In this document: piece after piece, positions 43,013-53,271 of the stretch
Layout of the letters: every line of letters begins with the position of its first letter
Numbering within the stretch: the first letter of the stretch is position 1
NCBI GenBank assembly: GCA_944472135.2
Contig: OX235267.1
Span: 36,301,312 to 36,365,311 of the forward strand
DNA from: Trichobilharzia regenti
Lineage: Eukaryota > Platyhelminthes > Trematoda > Strigeidida > Schistosomatidae
Length of the DNA: 64,000 nt
Direction: 5' to 3'
Program-made: the position numbers and the translations under genes
Notes under the pieces: model-generated
What the model saw: the letters and a program-made list of their open reading frames with translations, nothing else
What the model was told of the DNA's origin: nothing
The model's database searches: none

Positions 43013-43330
43013 CTGTTGACAGCTAATTGTTTCACCGATGTTATTCTCAAGCTGTATAATCACATTTTTATAGTAAATTATCCTAGTAACAAAAGGAATG
43101 TCTCCAAAGATTTGTTTTTAAAATTGAAACTTTTAGATAACAGTTACGTAGTAGAGGGAGTTATAATCGGGTAGAAACTAAAATAAAATTAAATAGGTAG
43201 ATTATGTGACATAATGTAATTGACGGAATGGAAGAGAACTTAACTAAAATTGAGTGAAAGTCAAGTTAAGATTAATGTAATAAAGAGTGGGTGGTGGGTG
43301 AAAAAAGTAATATAATCAAAAAACTTAAAA
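43013..43330 (-). repeat. PLE terminal repeat and UTR remnant
   Basis: The - strand has TATACAGCTTGAGAATAACATCGGTGAAACAATTAGCTG, the eroded PLE end motif, and a purine-rich UTR complement. Confidence 0.5.
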
Positions 43331-44340
43331 TTTTAGTTACGACAAACAACGTAACCAGTATTAAGACAAATTAGGTCCATTGTAGGTTCAATGATTGAAC
43401 AAACTTCTGTATTCTGAGTTCAGTGATTAACACGTGGATTACCATCGCTTCTGCTGTTTGAAGACATTCTGCGTACTCTGTGGAATAAATTGAAGTTGGT
43501 TATTAAGGTGTCCAGAGTCGATCAAGTTTCCGAGAATAGAAGTATGGAGGGAAACTTTTTCTCCTCTATAAAACTATTAAGGTAAATGTTCGTCGACACC
43601 TCTGCAAGGCAAGCACTGAGTACTACCGACACACGTATCTCCACGGGAGTGGGTGAATTAACAGATAGGCATTGATGCTCAACGCGGTCAGTTGATTACT
43701 GAAATATATAACTTGAAATGCCACTGTTTTCACCGTATTTTTGAGAATGTTAGGTCGATTAAAATCACACGAAATTCACTTGCACAGTTAATATGAATAG
43801 CTGAGAATCACACAAGTCATCAGGCAGTTCATGCTGCCCAGTAATTTAGACACACGAAAACTGTTTTCACTCGTTGTGAATTACTGATTGATGCGAGTAG
43901 ATTTCAACTACTCAAATCAGTCAATCAGTAGTCTGTGTGTGCAATAATCTCATCATGTCTTCTATCTTGATTGCTGTTTTCAGTATCAAACTGATTGCAC
44001 ATGGTGGTTTGGAATATTTTGCGTTTGCAGCAAAACTGACTGTGAACTTTCACCTCGAAATGTGTGATTTGAAAATCACTGATTCGCTTAAATTTCTTTA
44101 TGCCATTTTAATTTTTTTATGCCGAGGTAGGATTAAGAACTACAGGATATTAGTTTCAAAATTTCTACACCTCACCAGTACCGAAAACATTAGGATGAAA
44201 GATTATTATTAAGAAGTTAACATTAACTGAAGACTAGCCGAAGCTTGGAAGTGTACAATACGCTGCATTGTCCAAGATCAGGATTCTTCACCTACCTTTT
44301 ATTTAGGGAGTAAATTGTCTTACTATGACTCACCAAGTTA
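43331..44340. other. unassigned intronic DNA
   Basis: Nothing supportable. A 91-codon frame at 43937-44212 lacks domains and exon borders. Confidence 0.4.
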
Positions 44341-44379
44341 CGCACTATCGGAAGGCATTATCACTTCTTCTAAAGGAAA

Positions 44380-45010
44380 AGGGATAATTCATTTTTCTAG
44401 AAAGTATCGTTTGAACTATAGGTGACAGGGAAAAAGATTTGAAAACCCAAATAAGAAAAGCAACACAGTCCTTGATTAGTCTGAAGTCAGTATGGAAACC
44501 TACTGGACTCAGCATAAAGAGCAAGAACCAGGTCTTCAACACTAATGTCACGTCAGCCAGTGCTTCCACATAGTTCAAGGAATTGACTTGTCCATCACCA
44601 AGAGCAATTCTGGCATGCTATTGCAGACTTTCATCAACACCTGCCTTCGCTGGTTCCATAGTGAAGATCAGCGGCCAGGAAGACTAAGCCACAAGGAACT
44701 TTGGGAACAACCTGACCAAGAACCTATCGCCCAACAAATATGTACACGGAAATTGAGGTGGATCAGACATACGCTGAGTAGGTCATCGAGTGACATCACA
44801 ACCTAGGTACAACCTGGATTGGGACCAAATCGGGAATCGAAAAGTCGGTCCTGAGCCTGAGGGTAACATAGAAGAAGAAATGAAAGAGTGTGGTCGGTGT
44901 TGGACCCAGTTAAGACATACTGCAGAGTGGCTTGGTTATGTGATGCTATTATTGAACTGTGAACTGCAAAAGTTTCAACATGAAATCAGTGAAATAAACA
45001 TGATGTAGTG
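44380..45010 (+). mobile_element. RTE-like LINE 3' part, degenerate
   Basis: Frames give LQTFINTCLRWFHSEDQ and LWEQPDQEPIAQQICTRKLRW, matching INNCLRSILKI and LWERTNQEPIVKQIGRKKWRW of the 19.2-kb copy. Stops and shifts are frequent. Confidence 0.7.
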
Positions 45011-45277
45011 AGAAGTTGTACTAAGTTCTTTCCTCTACATAATAAATTTTATGTTTAGCAGCTAAAATCATACCATGGAGCTTATATACAGATTATTTCT
45101 AGTAACTAAATGAATGTGAATTCTTAACTCCTGGTTGAAATTCTATTCATAAGGATTAACACTGAGAGGTGGTTTGACCAGCCTACACATGACCGCAGAC
45201 AACTTTTATTGTGATGTTATAGATTCTCCTCTGTCCTCAATGTACTCCTTACTCTTCTCTATGTTATTTCATCACAG

Positions 45278-45390
45278 ATGATTATGCAACAGATAAACCT
45301 TCATTAATGGCCGATATCTTACACGATGCCATGAAAAATCGAAATACAGATGACAGAGGATTCCAGCGTTGGTTGATTCTTCGTTCTGAG
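45278..45390 (+). CDS. annexin exon: start of repeat IV
   Basis: 113 nt between TCATCACAG and GTACTT, entering in phase 1 and leaving in phase 0. It encodes MADILHDAMKNRNTDDRGFQR, then WLILRSE. The GxGTD loop is NRNTDD; the acidic residue at the end of the second helix (SE) is kept. Confidence 0.95.
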
Positions 45391-45936
45391 GTACTTGAAC
45401 AAGCTTTCTATTCTTCGTTATTGTTGTGGCTTTTTTCCATTGAGCCGTTTAACTGATATCGTGAATGAACCAAACTAATTCTATGCCAACTAATCTGCTG
45501 ACGTACGCAGTAGTTATTTACTTCTAAACCAAGGACCTGATGAAAAAAAGATGATTCCAGATCTTTCCAAATGGGAAAATTTTTTTTATTTTTACGAGAA
45601 CCATCAAACATTTCCAGCTTTCGAAAACGTTCAAAAACGAAATTCAGTGTAGGATAAACGGGTTATTTACTCAGCATTCTACTTTATCTTACATGTTCGG
45701 CTACGAAGGTGATTTTAGTTCACTGTGTCATTCTCTAATGAAATTAGAGAACATATGAAGGACAGGTGGATGTTCTCGGTTTTGTTGTGTTCACAGAGTT
45801 GAATAGCTGAATTCCAAATCTTTAATTATCCCTGGATACAACATGACCAGTGCTACCCTCAGGGTGACTCTAAAGTGTAGGAGCCCAAACCGAAACGACC
45901 TAGCGAACGGACAAATGACCTTGAGCAACCAATCAG

Positions 45937-46200
45937 GTGACTCCGTATTATCCAGGCGTACTTATGGATGCTGTACACCTTTTGCGCTGCGAATTCGCTC
46001 TAGATCTTGTTTTTGATTACTGTTCGGAGAACAGACAGATAGGAAGGTCGAAAAAGTGTGAATGTGGAGTTTTCATGTATATACAGAGATATACTAAGTA
46101 CACTGATGAATTTGTTTACAGGTGTGATGAGTGCCGAACCAGGAAGTCAGTTCGAGAAGATAAGCCGTTCTTTTTTTCTCCAAGTCTAAATTACCTCTAA
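45937..46200 (+). pseudogene. Merlin transposase N-terminal zinc-binding part
   Basis: Frame with LLRCEFALDLVFDYC, KCECGVFM and YRCDECRTRKSVR. Paired CxC/CxxC motifs form the zinc-ribbon-like DNA-binding N-terminus. It is homologous to the - strand frame at 47938-48177. It terminates in a new stop before the catalytic part. Confidence 0.75.
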
Positions 46201-46211
46201 CCAAAATTTTA

Positions 46212-46679
46212 ATGATGTGTCATAACTGGATGCCTAAAAGACCAGTAACAGCAACAGCGTACGGTACAGAAAATTCTGAAGTGTCTGCAGTGCAATGGTA
46301 CCAGTACTGGAGAGACATAACATCATGGAAAATGAACAGGCTGACTCAAGTACTTGGCGGAGTTGGCGTCATTGTTCACGTGCTGATAAAAAGAAAATAT
46401 AATCGAGGGAGACTGAGTGTGAATCAGCATTGGGTGTTGGCAATATATGACACCACCCTCCACAAAGGATACATTGAGGCATTTTCTAATCGCCATGCAA
46501 GTGTCTTATTGCGTATTATCCAACGCTTAGTGCTGCCTGGAACAACTATTCATACAGATGAATGGAGTAGTTATAGTCATCTATCAACCCTGGGTTATAT
46601 TCATCATGTCGTCAATCAGACAAATGATTTTATCAATCCTTGCGATGGAACGCACACTTATTCCATCAAAACGTTTTAG
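46212..46679 (+). pseudogene. Merlin transposase catalytic part, broken
   Basis: Frame with NSEVSAVQWYQYWRDI, VLAIYDTTLHKGYIEAF and TTIHTDEWSSYSHLSTLGYIHH. The first catalytic Asp is deleted (VIVHVLIKRK where copy 1 has VHVDESVLVKMK). The HTDEW Asp is kept. The end reads HTYSIKTF-stop in place of the HTNSVEGFW block. Residual C-terminal codons (ITMKTPMRNWEVFLEYTRERHPL) are readable in another frame to about 46845. Confidence 0.8.
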
Positions 46680-47089
46680 TATTACCTAAAAAACAGATCT
46701 GATCTGTGAATGGATCAAGAGATGCAATGGTATACAGTGATCTCGATGAGTTTATGTGCACAACTTGGTTTAACATAACTATGAAGACTCCCATGAGAAA
46801 CTGGGAGGTTTTTTTGGAATATACTCGAGAACGTCATCCTTTGTAACTATTTTTTAACATTGCATTACTTTTTTATAAACGTTTTATTGAAATTATGCGC
46901 TGTTTCTATAGAGAGCAAAGTTGTACAATGGCGTCCCAAGGAATGTGAACGCACGAGTGGCCTTGAGTAGACCAATCAGAAAAATGAAGGATTTTTGCAC
47001 AAAAAACTACGTATATTTACATAAAAAAGCATGAAAAAAAATATTAAACAGGGTACTTTTGTCTAATATGAGATAAAAATATGTCCCAA

Positions 47090-47449
47090 TTATAATGGGG
47101 AGTGTCAGTTTTTAAATTGAACCAATTCCTATACATGTGTTCATCTAGATGACTAAAAATAACTTGATTTTGAGAGCCGTTTAAAGCTCTTATTCAATTT
47201 TTGAGTCTTCGCCAGAAACCTTCTATTGAATTTGTATGAGTACCAGTTCTGGGATCGACGAAGTCATCCTACTGGTTAACTTGATGGTGTATATATCCCA
47301 AATCAGATAACCAGTTATATCCTGCCTATTCATCCGTGTGTGTGGTAGTGCCAGGTAAAACAGGTCTCTGAATAATAGGAAGAAAAGTGTCGGCACTCCT
47401 GTCTGGAGTCAGATCAATAAATCCTTTCCGAATTTTGGTGTCGTAAATT
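47090..47449 (-). pseudogene. Merlin transposase C-terminal half (after SINE)
   Basis: The - strand reads KIRKGFIDLTPDRSADTFLPI, PVLPGTTTHTDE (followed by a stop), LGYIHHQVNQ, DDFVDPRTGTHTNSIEGFWRR. It contains several stops, but the HTDE Asp and NSIEGFW block survive. Confidence 0.75.
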
Positions 47450-47622
47450 TTTTTTAATTTTTTTTTGATTTACAGCTTGATTTCACACTGTATTTTTGGT
47501 ACAAGTATGGAATTTTCAGCTTGGAAATCGGTAGCCCAAATTTTGCAGGCCGACCATAGATATCAGGTGTGCGCCGGCGTGGGCTCGAACCCCGGACCAT
47601 GTGCATGGTCGGCGAGCGTCCT
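47450..47622 (-). mobile_element. SINE-2 inserted in Merlin, 5-bp target duplication
   Basis: AAATT at 47445-47449 repeats at 47623-47627. The SINE starts within its tRNA head (after the A box), carries GGGGTTCGAGCC and the body, and ends in an A-rich tail. Removing it rejoins the transposase at the WVLGIYDT motif. Confidence 0.85.
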
Positions 47623-47639
47623 AAATTCCCAATACCCAA

Positions 47640-47937
47640 ACATTATTAGCTCTAGCACGTCCGCGATTGTATTTCTTCTTGATAAGCACCGTTTCATCGA
47701 TACGAACGACAACACCGACTCCTCTCAACACTTGTGTGACACTGTTCATTTTCCACGATGCTAAATATCAACTAAATTAAAACTACTACACAGTAGACGT
47801 CAACGTATTATCTGTCTGATAGGCAGTTGACCTCACACGGAACTTCAAAATCCAGTAATGGTTTAGAAACAGTATATTCGTCAAGGAAAGTTTAGATTTA
47901 GCAAAGAAAGTTCCCAGAAGACAATTAACTGAGAGTG
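47640..47937 (-). pseudogene. Merlin transposase central part
   Basis: The - strand has VLRGVGVVVRIDETVLIKKKY, keeping the first catalytic Asp (RIDET), then NNVWVLG up to the SINE. A frameshift separates it from the N-terminal frame. Confidence 0.7.
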
Positions 47938-48177
47938 TCACTTACCAGTACGAACACTTTTTCGTTTCCTGCACTCTGTACATCTAAATATATATCCATC
48001 AGTGACCTGGGAATACGGTTTCAGGTTCATTGAAGCACCACAGTTACATATACAAGAACGTCCTATCAATCCATTATCAAGACAGTATTGAAATACGTGA
48101 TCTGGGTGAAATTTGCATCTGAGCAGATGAACACTGTTTATTTTTGCGCTAGAATAATCGTAAGTTTCCTCAACCAA
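47938..48177 (-). pseudogene. Merlin transposase N-terminal zinc-binding part
   Basis: A 79-codon frame with LLRCKFHPDHVFQYC, CICNCGASMNL and FRCTECRKRKSVR, the same zinc-ribbon layout as the + strand copy at 45937. Confidence 0.8.
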
Positions 48178-48726
48178 CAGCTAGCAAGCGTTCATGGTCA
48201 TTTGAGCATTCGCAATCTAGGGACGCTATTGTTGAATTTCACCCTATAGAGACTTCTGATTGGTCACGGTTATCTTTGTCAAGTTCATTTATCCGTTGGC
48301 TGGATAGTTTCGGTTTGGGCTGCTATAATTTAGAGCCACCAAATCACCGTATAAAATCAAGGCAAATGAATAACAGCTTCACTAACAATATGGAAGACTT
48401 TTAATATTCAGTTTGATTGAGTGTAATTACTTCTTTTATAGTAGCACAAACAGAACTTACTAAAATACGGTTTCATTACTTTGTTCTGGTGACATTCTAA
48501 CCTTCTACCAACCATAGATTATCAAAGCATATTACAGCTTCCTCTAGATTTGTAGAACAGTTAAACAGTACCCGTTGCTAACATCTGACATCATAACTTT
48601 CTTGTCCCGCCAGTTTGTAACGGGGCTCAGTTTCGTTCAATCCTAACATATTTTAAGCACATCGTATATGCCAAAATGTCCCTCGATTAATCCTCCATTG
48701 TATCAATTACCTTCTATTCATTACAG

Positions 48727-48885
48727 ATTGATTTGCGCTCCATTGAAAATAGATACGAACGGAAATACAAAAGATCTTTATCTGAGAATGTTAAACGAAT
48801 GTTTACTGGTGACCAAAGAAAAGCTTTATCAGCAATTCTACAAGGAAACAGGAATGTCATCACAGATTATTATAATCCAAAGTGA
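48727..48885 (+). CDS. annexin terminal exon: end of repeat IV
   Basis: 159 nt from TTCATTACAG to TGA, entering in phase 0. It encodes DLRSIENRYERKYKRSLSENV, then RMFTGDQ, ALSAIL and ends YYNPK-stop. This is the repeat IV C-D-E helices (family IDL..I...F...Y...L...I..DTSG.Y..ALL.L). The TSGDY box reads FTGDQ here. Confidence 0.95.
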   Translation: MDLRSIENRYERKYKRSLSENVKRMFTGDQRKALSAILQGNRNVITDYYNPK

Positions 48886-48972
48886 AATTTGATTACGACT
48901 TTAGCCATCATGCACATATATATAACTTTGATACAATCATTCTATAAATGTAGTCAGCTTTGCAAATCCATA

Positions 48973-48978
48973 AATAAA
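48973..48978 (+). promoter_or_regulatory. putative annexin polyadenylation signal
   Basis: AATAAA within an (AATA)n tract about 90 bp after the annexin stop. The first AATAAA is marked. A repeat origin for the tract is possible. Confidence 0.45.
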
Positions 48979-49164
48979 TAAATAAATAATTTTCACCCTA
49001 AAAGTGATTTTTTTTTATCTTTTGGTTATTTAAACTTGAAGTTCATCCATGAGTACAGAATCCTCCTAGTCATGTTATAACAGTTAATTCGGCATTAATT
49101 TGTTTTCAGACTCATAGTTATAGACGAAGTTTCAACGGTGGTCACATCAGAGATATTTGAACTA

Positions 49165-49425
49165 TTAAGGTGAACGATAGTACGTTGGTTGGTTAGTGGT
49201 AGAATGCTCGCCAACCACGCTTCAGGTGGTTCGGGGTTCGGTCCCTGGCCATCGACGCATTCCTATACCTCGCTAAGCCAGTGTAATAAGACTGGTAAAG
49301 AAAGAAGTTTGGGTATTAGGATATCAACCTCATCCCGTGTAAATAAACACCAATGCTAAAGAAACTTCAGGTCTCTAGCCTGAAGCTCTATGTTCCACTA
49401 GGAATGTCAAGAAATAGGAGAATAA
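49165..49425 (+). mobile_element. SINE-3, tRNA-Gly-like head
   Basis: TTGGTTAGTGGTAGAATGCTCGCC is very close to a eukaryotic tRNA-Gly 5' half (A box). GGGGTTCGGTCCC (B box) follows, then a body with CAACCTCATCCCGTGTAAATAAACACC, GAAACTTCAGG and CTCTATGTTCCACTAGG, ending in an A-rich (AATGAATAAA) tail. Confidence 0.7.
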
Positions 49426-49659
49426 ATGAATAAAATGAAAGTTTAACGATTTATAATAATAATAGTCACTTTATTCCGAAAAGTGCATTTGAACTCAACA
49501 GAGAATTTTCAGCGAAGTTTCAGAGCAGAATCTTCAAATAATGTAATAACCGATAATCAATCGTCTGAAGCAGTATCCTTCCATGCTAGGAATGTCCCAG
49601 CACAAGTCTACTATATTCTTCGTCCATTTCCTTCGAAAATTTCCTTGCGATAGGTAGAA
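49426..49659. other. unassigned stretch
   Basis: No gene or repeat could be supported. Confidence 0.4.
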
Positions 49660-50883
49660 ACGTGTTTGGAACTAAGCGCGAGCATCATAGTGACCAAACT
49701 TCCTCGGTTATTGAATGAATGCGAGAAATTTATCTTCACATGCTACGGTATAGCTAGCATTTCTGTATCCTCTTTGAAGATACTTATTTTAAGATGTACT
49801 TTGAATATTCACTTCTTATTCAATAAGGAATGTTACAGACAAATTGATTGTGTAGCTAAGAGTTCCCCATTTAGGTCCAATAATAGCTGATTTTTTCTTC
49901 GTTAAGTTAGAGAATGTACCATTGAATGGAGTAATTATTGACTTGGATTTCTACTGTCGATATATGGATGATATACTTCTGGTTTTGAAAAACGAGAATG
50001 ACTCAATGAACATCCTTGACAAGTTTAATGATACCCATTCAGAAATAAACTTTACCACAGAGAAAGAAAGTAATGACATTATCACATTCCTAGACGTCTT
50101 CATGGCAAGGAAAGAAGATGGCACACTAAGAAGGAGTATGTATAGGAAACCTACAACAACAGGTCAGTACACTCATTTTTTGAGTTTTGTACCTTTGAAA
50201 TATAAACGTAACCTGGTAAAGTGTCTGGTTCATAGAGCCAGGTTAATCTGTTCAGACGACTGCCTCAATGATTAGCTTAAGATTATTAGAGAATTACTTC
50301 GGAAAAATGGTTATTCAGATAATTTTATTGAGAAAAATATGGATTCAGCACCCAGGACAGCCAGTATGGCAACAGTTTCGAAAAAAACCATTATTAATAA
50401 AACTGCAGTTCCTCGGTGACAAAATCAGCGAAATAATAACACAGCGCCTGAAAAATGAAGTTGAAAGAGCAAAGGTACTTTGTCTCCTCACTATCACCCC
50501 TACACTACATTTGAGAAATGAGGATAAACTACCTAAATTCTCCTCCTCTATGTGTATCTACTAGTTTGACTGCAGCCGTGGAGCCAGCTACTTTGGGCGT
50601 ATAATTAGGCAGGTTCATCATCGCATTTCCCAACATCATCCAGCGTGGTTAAGCAAGGGACAAACAAGATCTATTTGTAGCTCTATTTTAACACACCCTG
50701 TAGAAAGTGAGCATAAGGTTTACGTTAATACAGCATTTAAAGTTATTTATCGCATTCCTACTATACTTAATTTTGCCTTACGAGTTCATCCTTTACATAC
50801 AGCCGAAGCAATTGGAATCCACCTCAAAAAGCCAAACCTGAGTGTTCAGAAGAAATTTGTACATCCACTTTCCTTACTTTAGC
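49660..50883 (+). pseudogene. Penelope-like RT and endonuclease, frameshifted
   Basis: Successive frames give FLFNKECYRQIDCVA and a broken GSP block, then FYCRYMDDILLVLKNENDS (catalytic YMDD), FTTEKESNDIITFLDVFMARK and RKPTTTGQYTHFLSFVPLKYK. Next come KKPLLIKLQFLGDKISEI (thumb/linker), ASYFGRIIRQ (altered GIY-YIG), and FKVIYRIPTILNF...LSVQKKFVHPLS at the end. At least three frame changes separate these. The RT and endonuclease order is the PLE order. Confidence 0.85.
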
Positions 50884-51350
50884 CATCGTTACATGAATGT
50901 ATAAACCGGACTACTTTGCCCCCATCCCCCTAAATCTTTAAAAATTGTAATTGTCCAAATTATTTTATTATTTTTCTGACTACTTCATCTGTAATTACAT
51001 GTTATCGTTGTAAATTTACTTTATTCTTATGACCACTTCAATCTTAGTTACAAATTATCATTGCTCAAATCGTTTTATTTTCTCTAACAATCTGTTGCGT
51101 AATCAACCTGTGCACACGCTTATTCCTTAATTGCTCTTCATTTTTCCAAAGTTATGCACTACGCAATCCATGTGTTTCAACCATTTCTACCTTTTAATTG
51201 TGTGTATCAATTTTCTTCGTTAATTATCACCTGCGCCTTGACATAGTGATAATGACTAATTATTGTTAACAAACATATCACCACTTGATTGGTAAACTGC
51301 TGTGTATTGTAATAAAAATGCTGTATACATTAGAGTAGAGCCAGAGATGA
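50884..51350 (+). other. PLE 3' UTR-like and unassigned DNA
   Basis: Pyrimidine-rich sequence follows the endonuclease as in the other PLE copies. No terminal hammerhead-like motif could be recognised here. Confidence 0.4.
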
Positions 51351-51997
51351 GGATTTAATTGAAAAGTAAATATTTATTTTCTCGGTCTTTTTGCTTCCGA
51401 AATGATAAGACTTCTTTGAGACACGCTTTACCACAAAACGTCCCAAACTTCCGGGAAAAGACGATTATTCTCCAATATTTTGGCAGTACTTTTAAGCAAT
51501 AATTACATTAAAACTCACATTTTTGTTCAACATTGCCTTACAAAACAAATATTGTAAGACAAAATTAGTTGACCAAATTTCAACTGTGAAAGGTCCCCCA
51601 GAACCAAGGAGAATAGCCCCAACGAGGTGGGATAGAAAGCTCTGTCGACAAGAATCATAAACCAAGGATCCCTTGGTCAGAATTACCTTTAAGACGAACT
51701 CAAACAAACTCATATAGTTGAAGAACATGCTGTAAAATGTACACACAACCATAAAGAGAAGTATTACAACTGAAGATTAAACAAGGAAAAAGGCAAAGAA
51801 GAAAGCACAAAAATCAATATGTGGCAAGCAAATGTCAAATTAATGATACACAGTCTAAAGGAAATACGTATACTAATTATAAAGTTTGTTCAAATGTCTA
51901 TATAAGTATAAATATTATAAATAGATCGTCCAGGAAGGTTTTTCCAAATTATTTTTCCATTGCAAACATAGGTTAAAGATAATGCATTTTGATGGAT
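51351..51997. other. unassigned stretch
   Basis: No gene or repeat could be supported. An 86-codon - strand frame has no recognisable domain. Confidence 0.4.
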
Positions 51998-52375
51998 AGA
52001 AAATTTATTGGTTACAGGATTTCATCATGAGCTGACATCGGTTAGAGAACCATTCGAAGACCTGCAGGGAGTACTAGACAGCTATTTCGTCAGCCAGGTT
52101 TCGGACTCTTCATCAGTACTCACCCATTGCCAGGACTCAAACGCAGGATCAACCGGTTGCGAGGCGAGCTCATAGACCATTAAGCCACTGGGACTTGATC
52201 CAATGACAAATCCATGAGTTCCAGCTTCTGACAATTTACGGCATACAGTGATCACTAGCCATTGTCTTGTGCGAGTATTTGTCCTCACACCTGACCTGCT
52301 GCACCCTATTGGTTACGACGCCCCACTAGAACCCCGGGCAACTAACCACCGGAATGGGGCCAGTAGCTAGTGATA
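51998..52375 (-). mobile_element. SINE-1, full length, well-preserved hammerhead-like fold
   Basis: The - strand has the 5' region (GGTTAGTTGCCCGGGGTTCTAGTGGGG), A box (CAGTGGCTTAATGGTC), B box (CTGCGTTTGAGTCC) and hammerhead 52069-52121: GAGTACTG, ATGAAGA, GTC...GAC, GAAATAGCTGTC, TAGTACTC. Stem I pairs over 8 bp with one G-U. Position 3 is A. Confidence 0.8.
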
Positions 52376-52882
52376 TAAGCAGGTCGCCATTTAAAATTAA
52401 TTGGTTAGTAATAATAATAGTAATAATGAATATATTTTCAAACAGTACTTTTGATACAGTAATGAATTTTCAGCATATAGTACCATACTGCATTCGGCTT
52501 TCTCTTTGCGTTACACAGTAAGAGGGGAAATAATTAAGGGTGTATTTATATTAGTAATAATGTCAGTAGTATATAAATGTAAAATTAAAAGTAGAAATTA
52601 ATAGAAATAGTCACAACAACGTATTAATGATAGAAAGAATAAAAAGAGGCGTTTATCTGGCATTTCTCAGTAGGTTTGTAGTTTCATGCCTAACACTTTA
52701 TCATCACAAAAAATGTACCGAGTTTTTATACTTAGTCGTCCGAGTATAAGGTCTTTTATAATTGCTTCTAGTTTTATCTGATGGGATAGGAGGGGAGAGT
52801 TGTGAATAAAATGGATGCTATACAACATCTGACAAGATGACTTTTGCTGATTTATTGAATGAATTCAACTGTATATCCACAG
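52376..52882. other. unassigned stretch before exon
   Basis: No repeat or gene could be supported. If the next exon is internal, this is intron. Confidence 0.4.
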
Positions 52883-52950
52883 GGACATTAATGAGTTGGC
52901 TTAGCGATGTACCACTCGCCCCACAGACAGCTTTTGGTGCTCTTGGCAAT
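52883..52950 (+). CDS. exon of unrecognised gene
   Basis: 68 nt between TATATCCACAG and GTAAGT. In the frame that joins the next exon it encodes LMSWLSDVPLAPQTAFGALGN after two bases completing an upstream codon. An ATG lies 8 nt inside the exon, so it could instead be the first coding exon after a trans-spliced leader, which schistosomes use (family knowledge). I do not recognise the product. Confidence 0.6.
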
Positions 52951-53043
52951 GTAAGTAGGATGCGATGTAGGATGCAAGAGTTAATCAACTGTAAAGTAGA
53001 GTCTGAGCGATAAGAAAGTTTTTTTTTTAACTTCTTTATGTAG

Positions 53044-53193
53044 AAAGTTAGACAGGATATTCATCTAGAAATAAACAAGCTGTTGGCTAGTCACGAAAGA
53101 TCAGAAGACATAATCCAACTTCTACGATACTACAATCATGGGAACGAACCACTGCATGTATCTGAAAGTGAAATTAAAAATCTGATATTTTAA
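53044..53193 (+). CDS. terminal exon of unrecognised gene
   Basis: 150 nt from TTCTTTATGTAG to TAA, in phase with the previous exon. It encodes VRQDIHLEINKLLASHERSED, then LLRYYNHGNEPLHV and ends ESEIKNLIF-stop. It is probably helical and hydrophilic with no membrane segment. From the internal ATG the two exons give a 69-residue protein; otherwise this is a C-terminus. There are no repeats or stops, and the codon pattern is unlike the surrounding transposons. Confidence 0.6.
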   Translation, partial: KVRQDIHLEINKLLASHERSEDIIQLLRYYNHGNEPLHVSESEIKNLIF

Positions 53194-53271
53194 ATGATTT
53201 AGCTTAAGACCATTTGATAAAGATAATTTTCTAATTTCTGATAAAAAGTTATTGATTTTGGAACAGTCTGA

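Larger units (their letters stand above)
45862..46880 (+). mobile_element. Merlin DNA transposon copy 2
   Basis: The left terminal repeat GGTGACTCTAAAGTGTAGGAGCCCAAACCGAAAC matches the far end of copy 3 (48345, complemented) over about 30 bp. The transposase is split in two frames. No matching right end directly follows it. Confidence 0.7.
46905..48345 (-). mobile_element. Merlin DNA transposon copy 3, with SINE-2 insertion
   Basis: The terminal repeat at the right (48345, GGTGGCTCTAAATTATAGCAGCCCAAACCGAAAC on the - strand) is clear. The left end near 46915-46960 (CGAGTGGCCTTGAGTAGACCAATCAG) is a diverged match. It lies tail to tail with copy 2. A SINE-2 sits inside the transposase. Confidence 0.75.
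25392..48885 (+). other. annexin gene, eight confident exons (extent of the recognised part)
   Basis: Exons at 25392-25525, 28847-28941, 31130-31328, 33093-33291, 38180-38264, 42507-42582, 45278-45390 and 48727-48885 splice in phase to one annexin ending PK-stop. All have AG/GT borders. The four repeats are recognisable, ending DLRSIENRYERKYKRSLSENV...ALSAIL in repeat IV. The repeat II-III linker is long and charged (about 30 extra residues), a trait described for parasitic-flatworm annexins. GxGTD calcium loops read NSNGDI in repeat I and NRNTDD in repeat IV, so canonical type-II calcium binding looks weakened. Annexins bind acidic membranes; in schistosomes several sit in the tegument (family knowledge). 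Introns of 2-5 kb are packed with transposons, none of which interrupts an exon. The start codon lies upstream and was not identified. Confidence 0.9.

Noticed and set aside
49165..49260. Possible tRNA-Gly gene
   Set aside because: The 5' half matches well, but the acceptor and T arms do not close and SINE body sequence with an A-rich tail follows.
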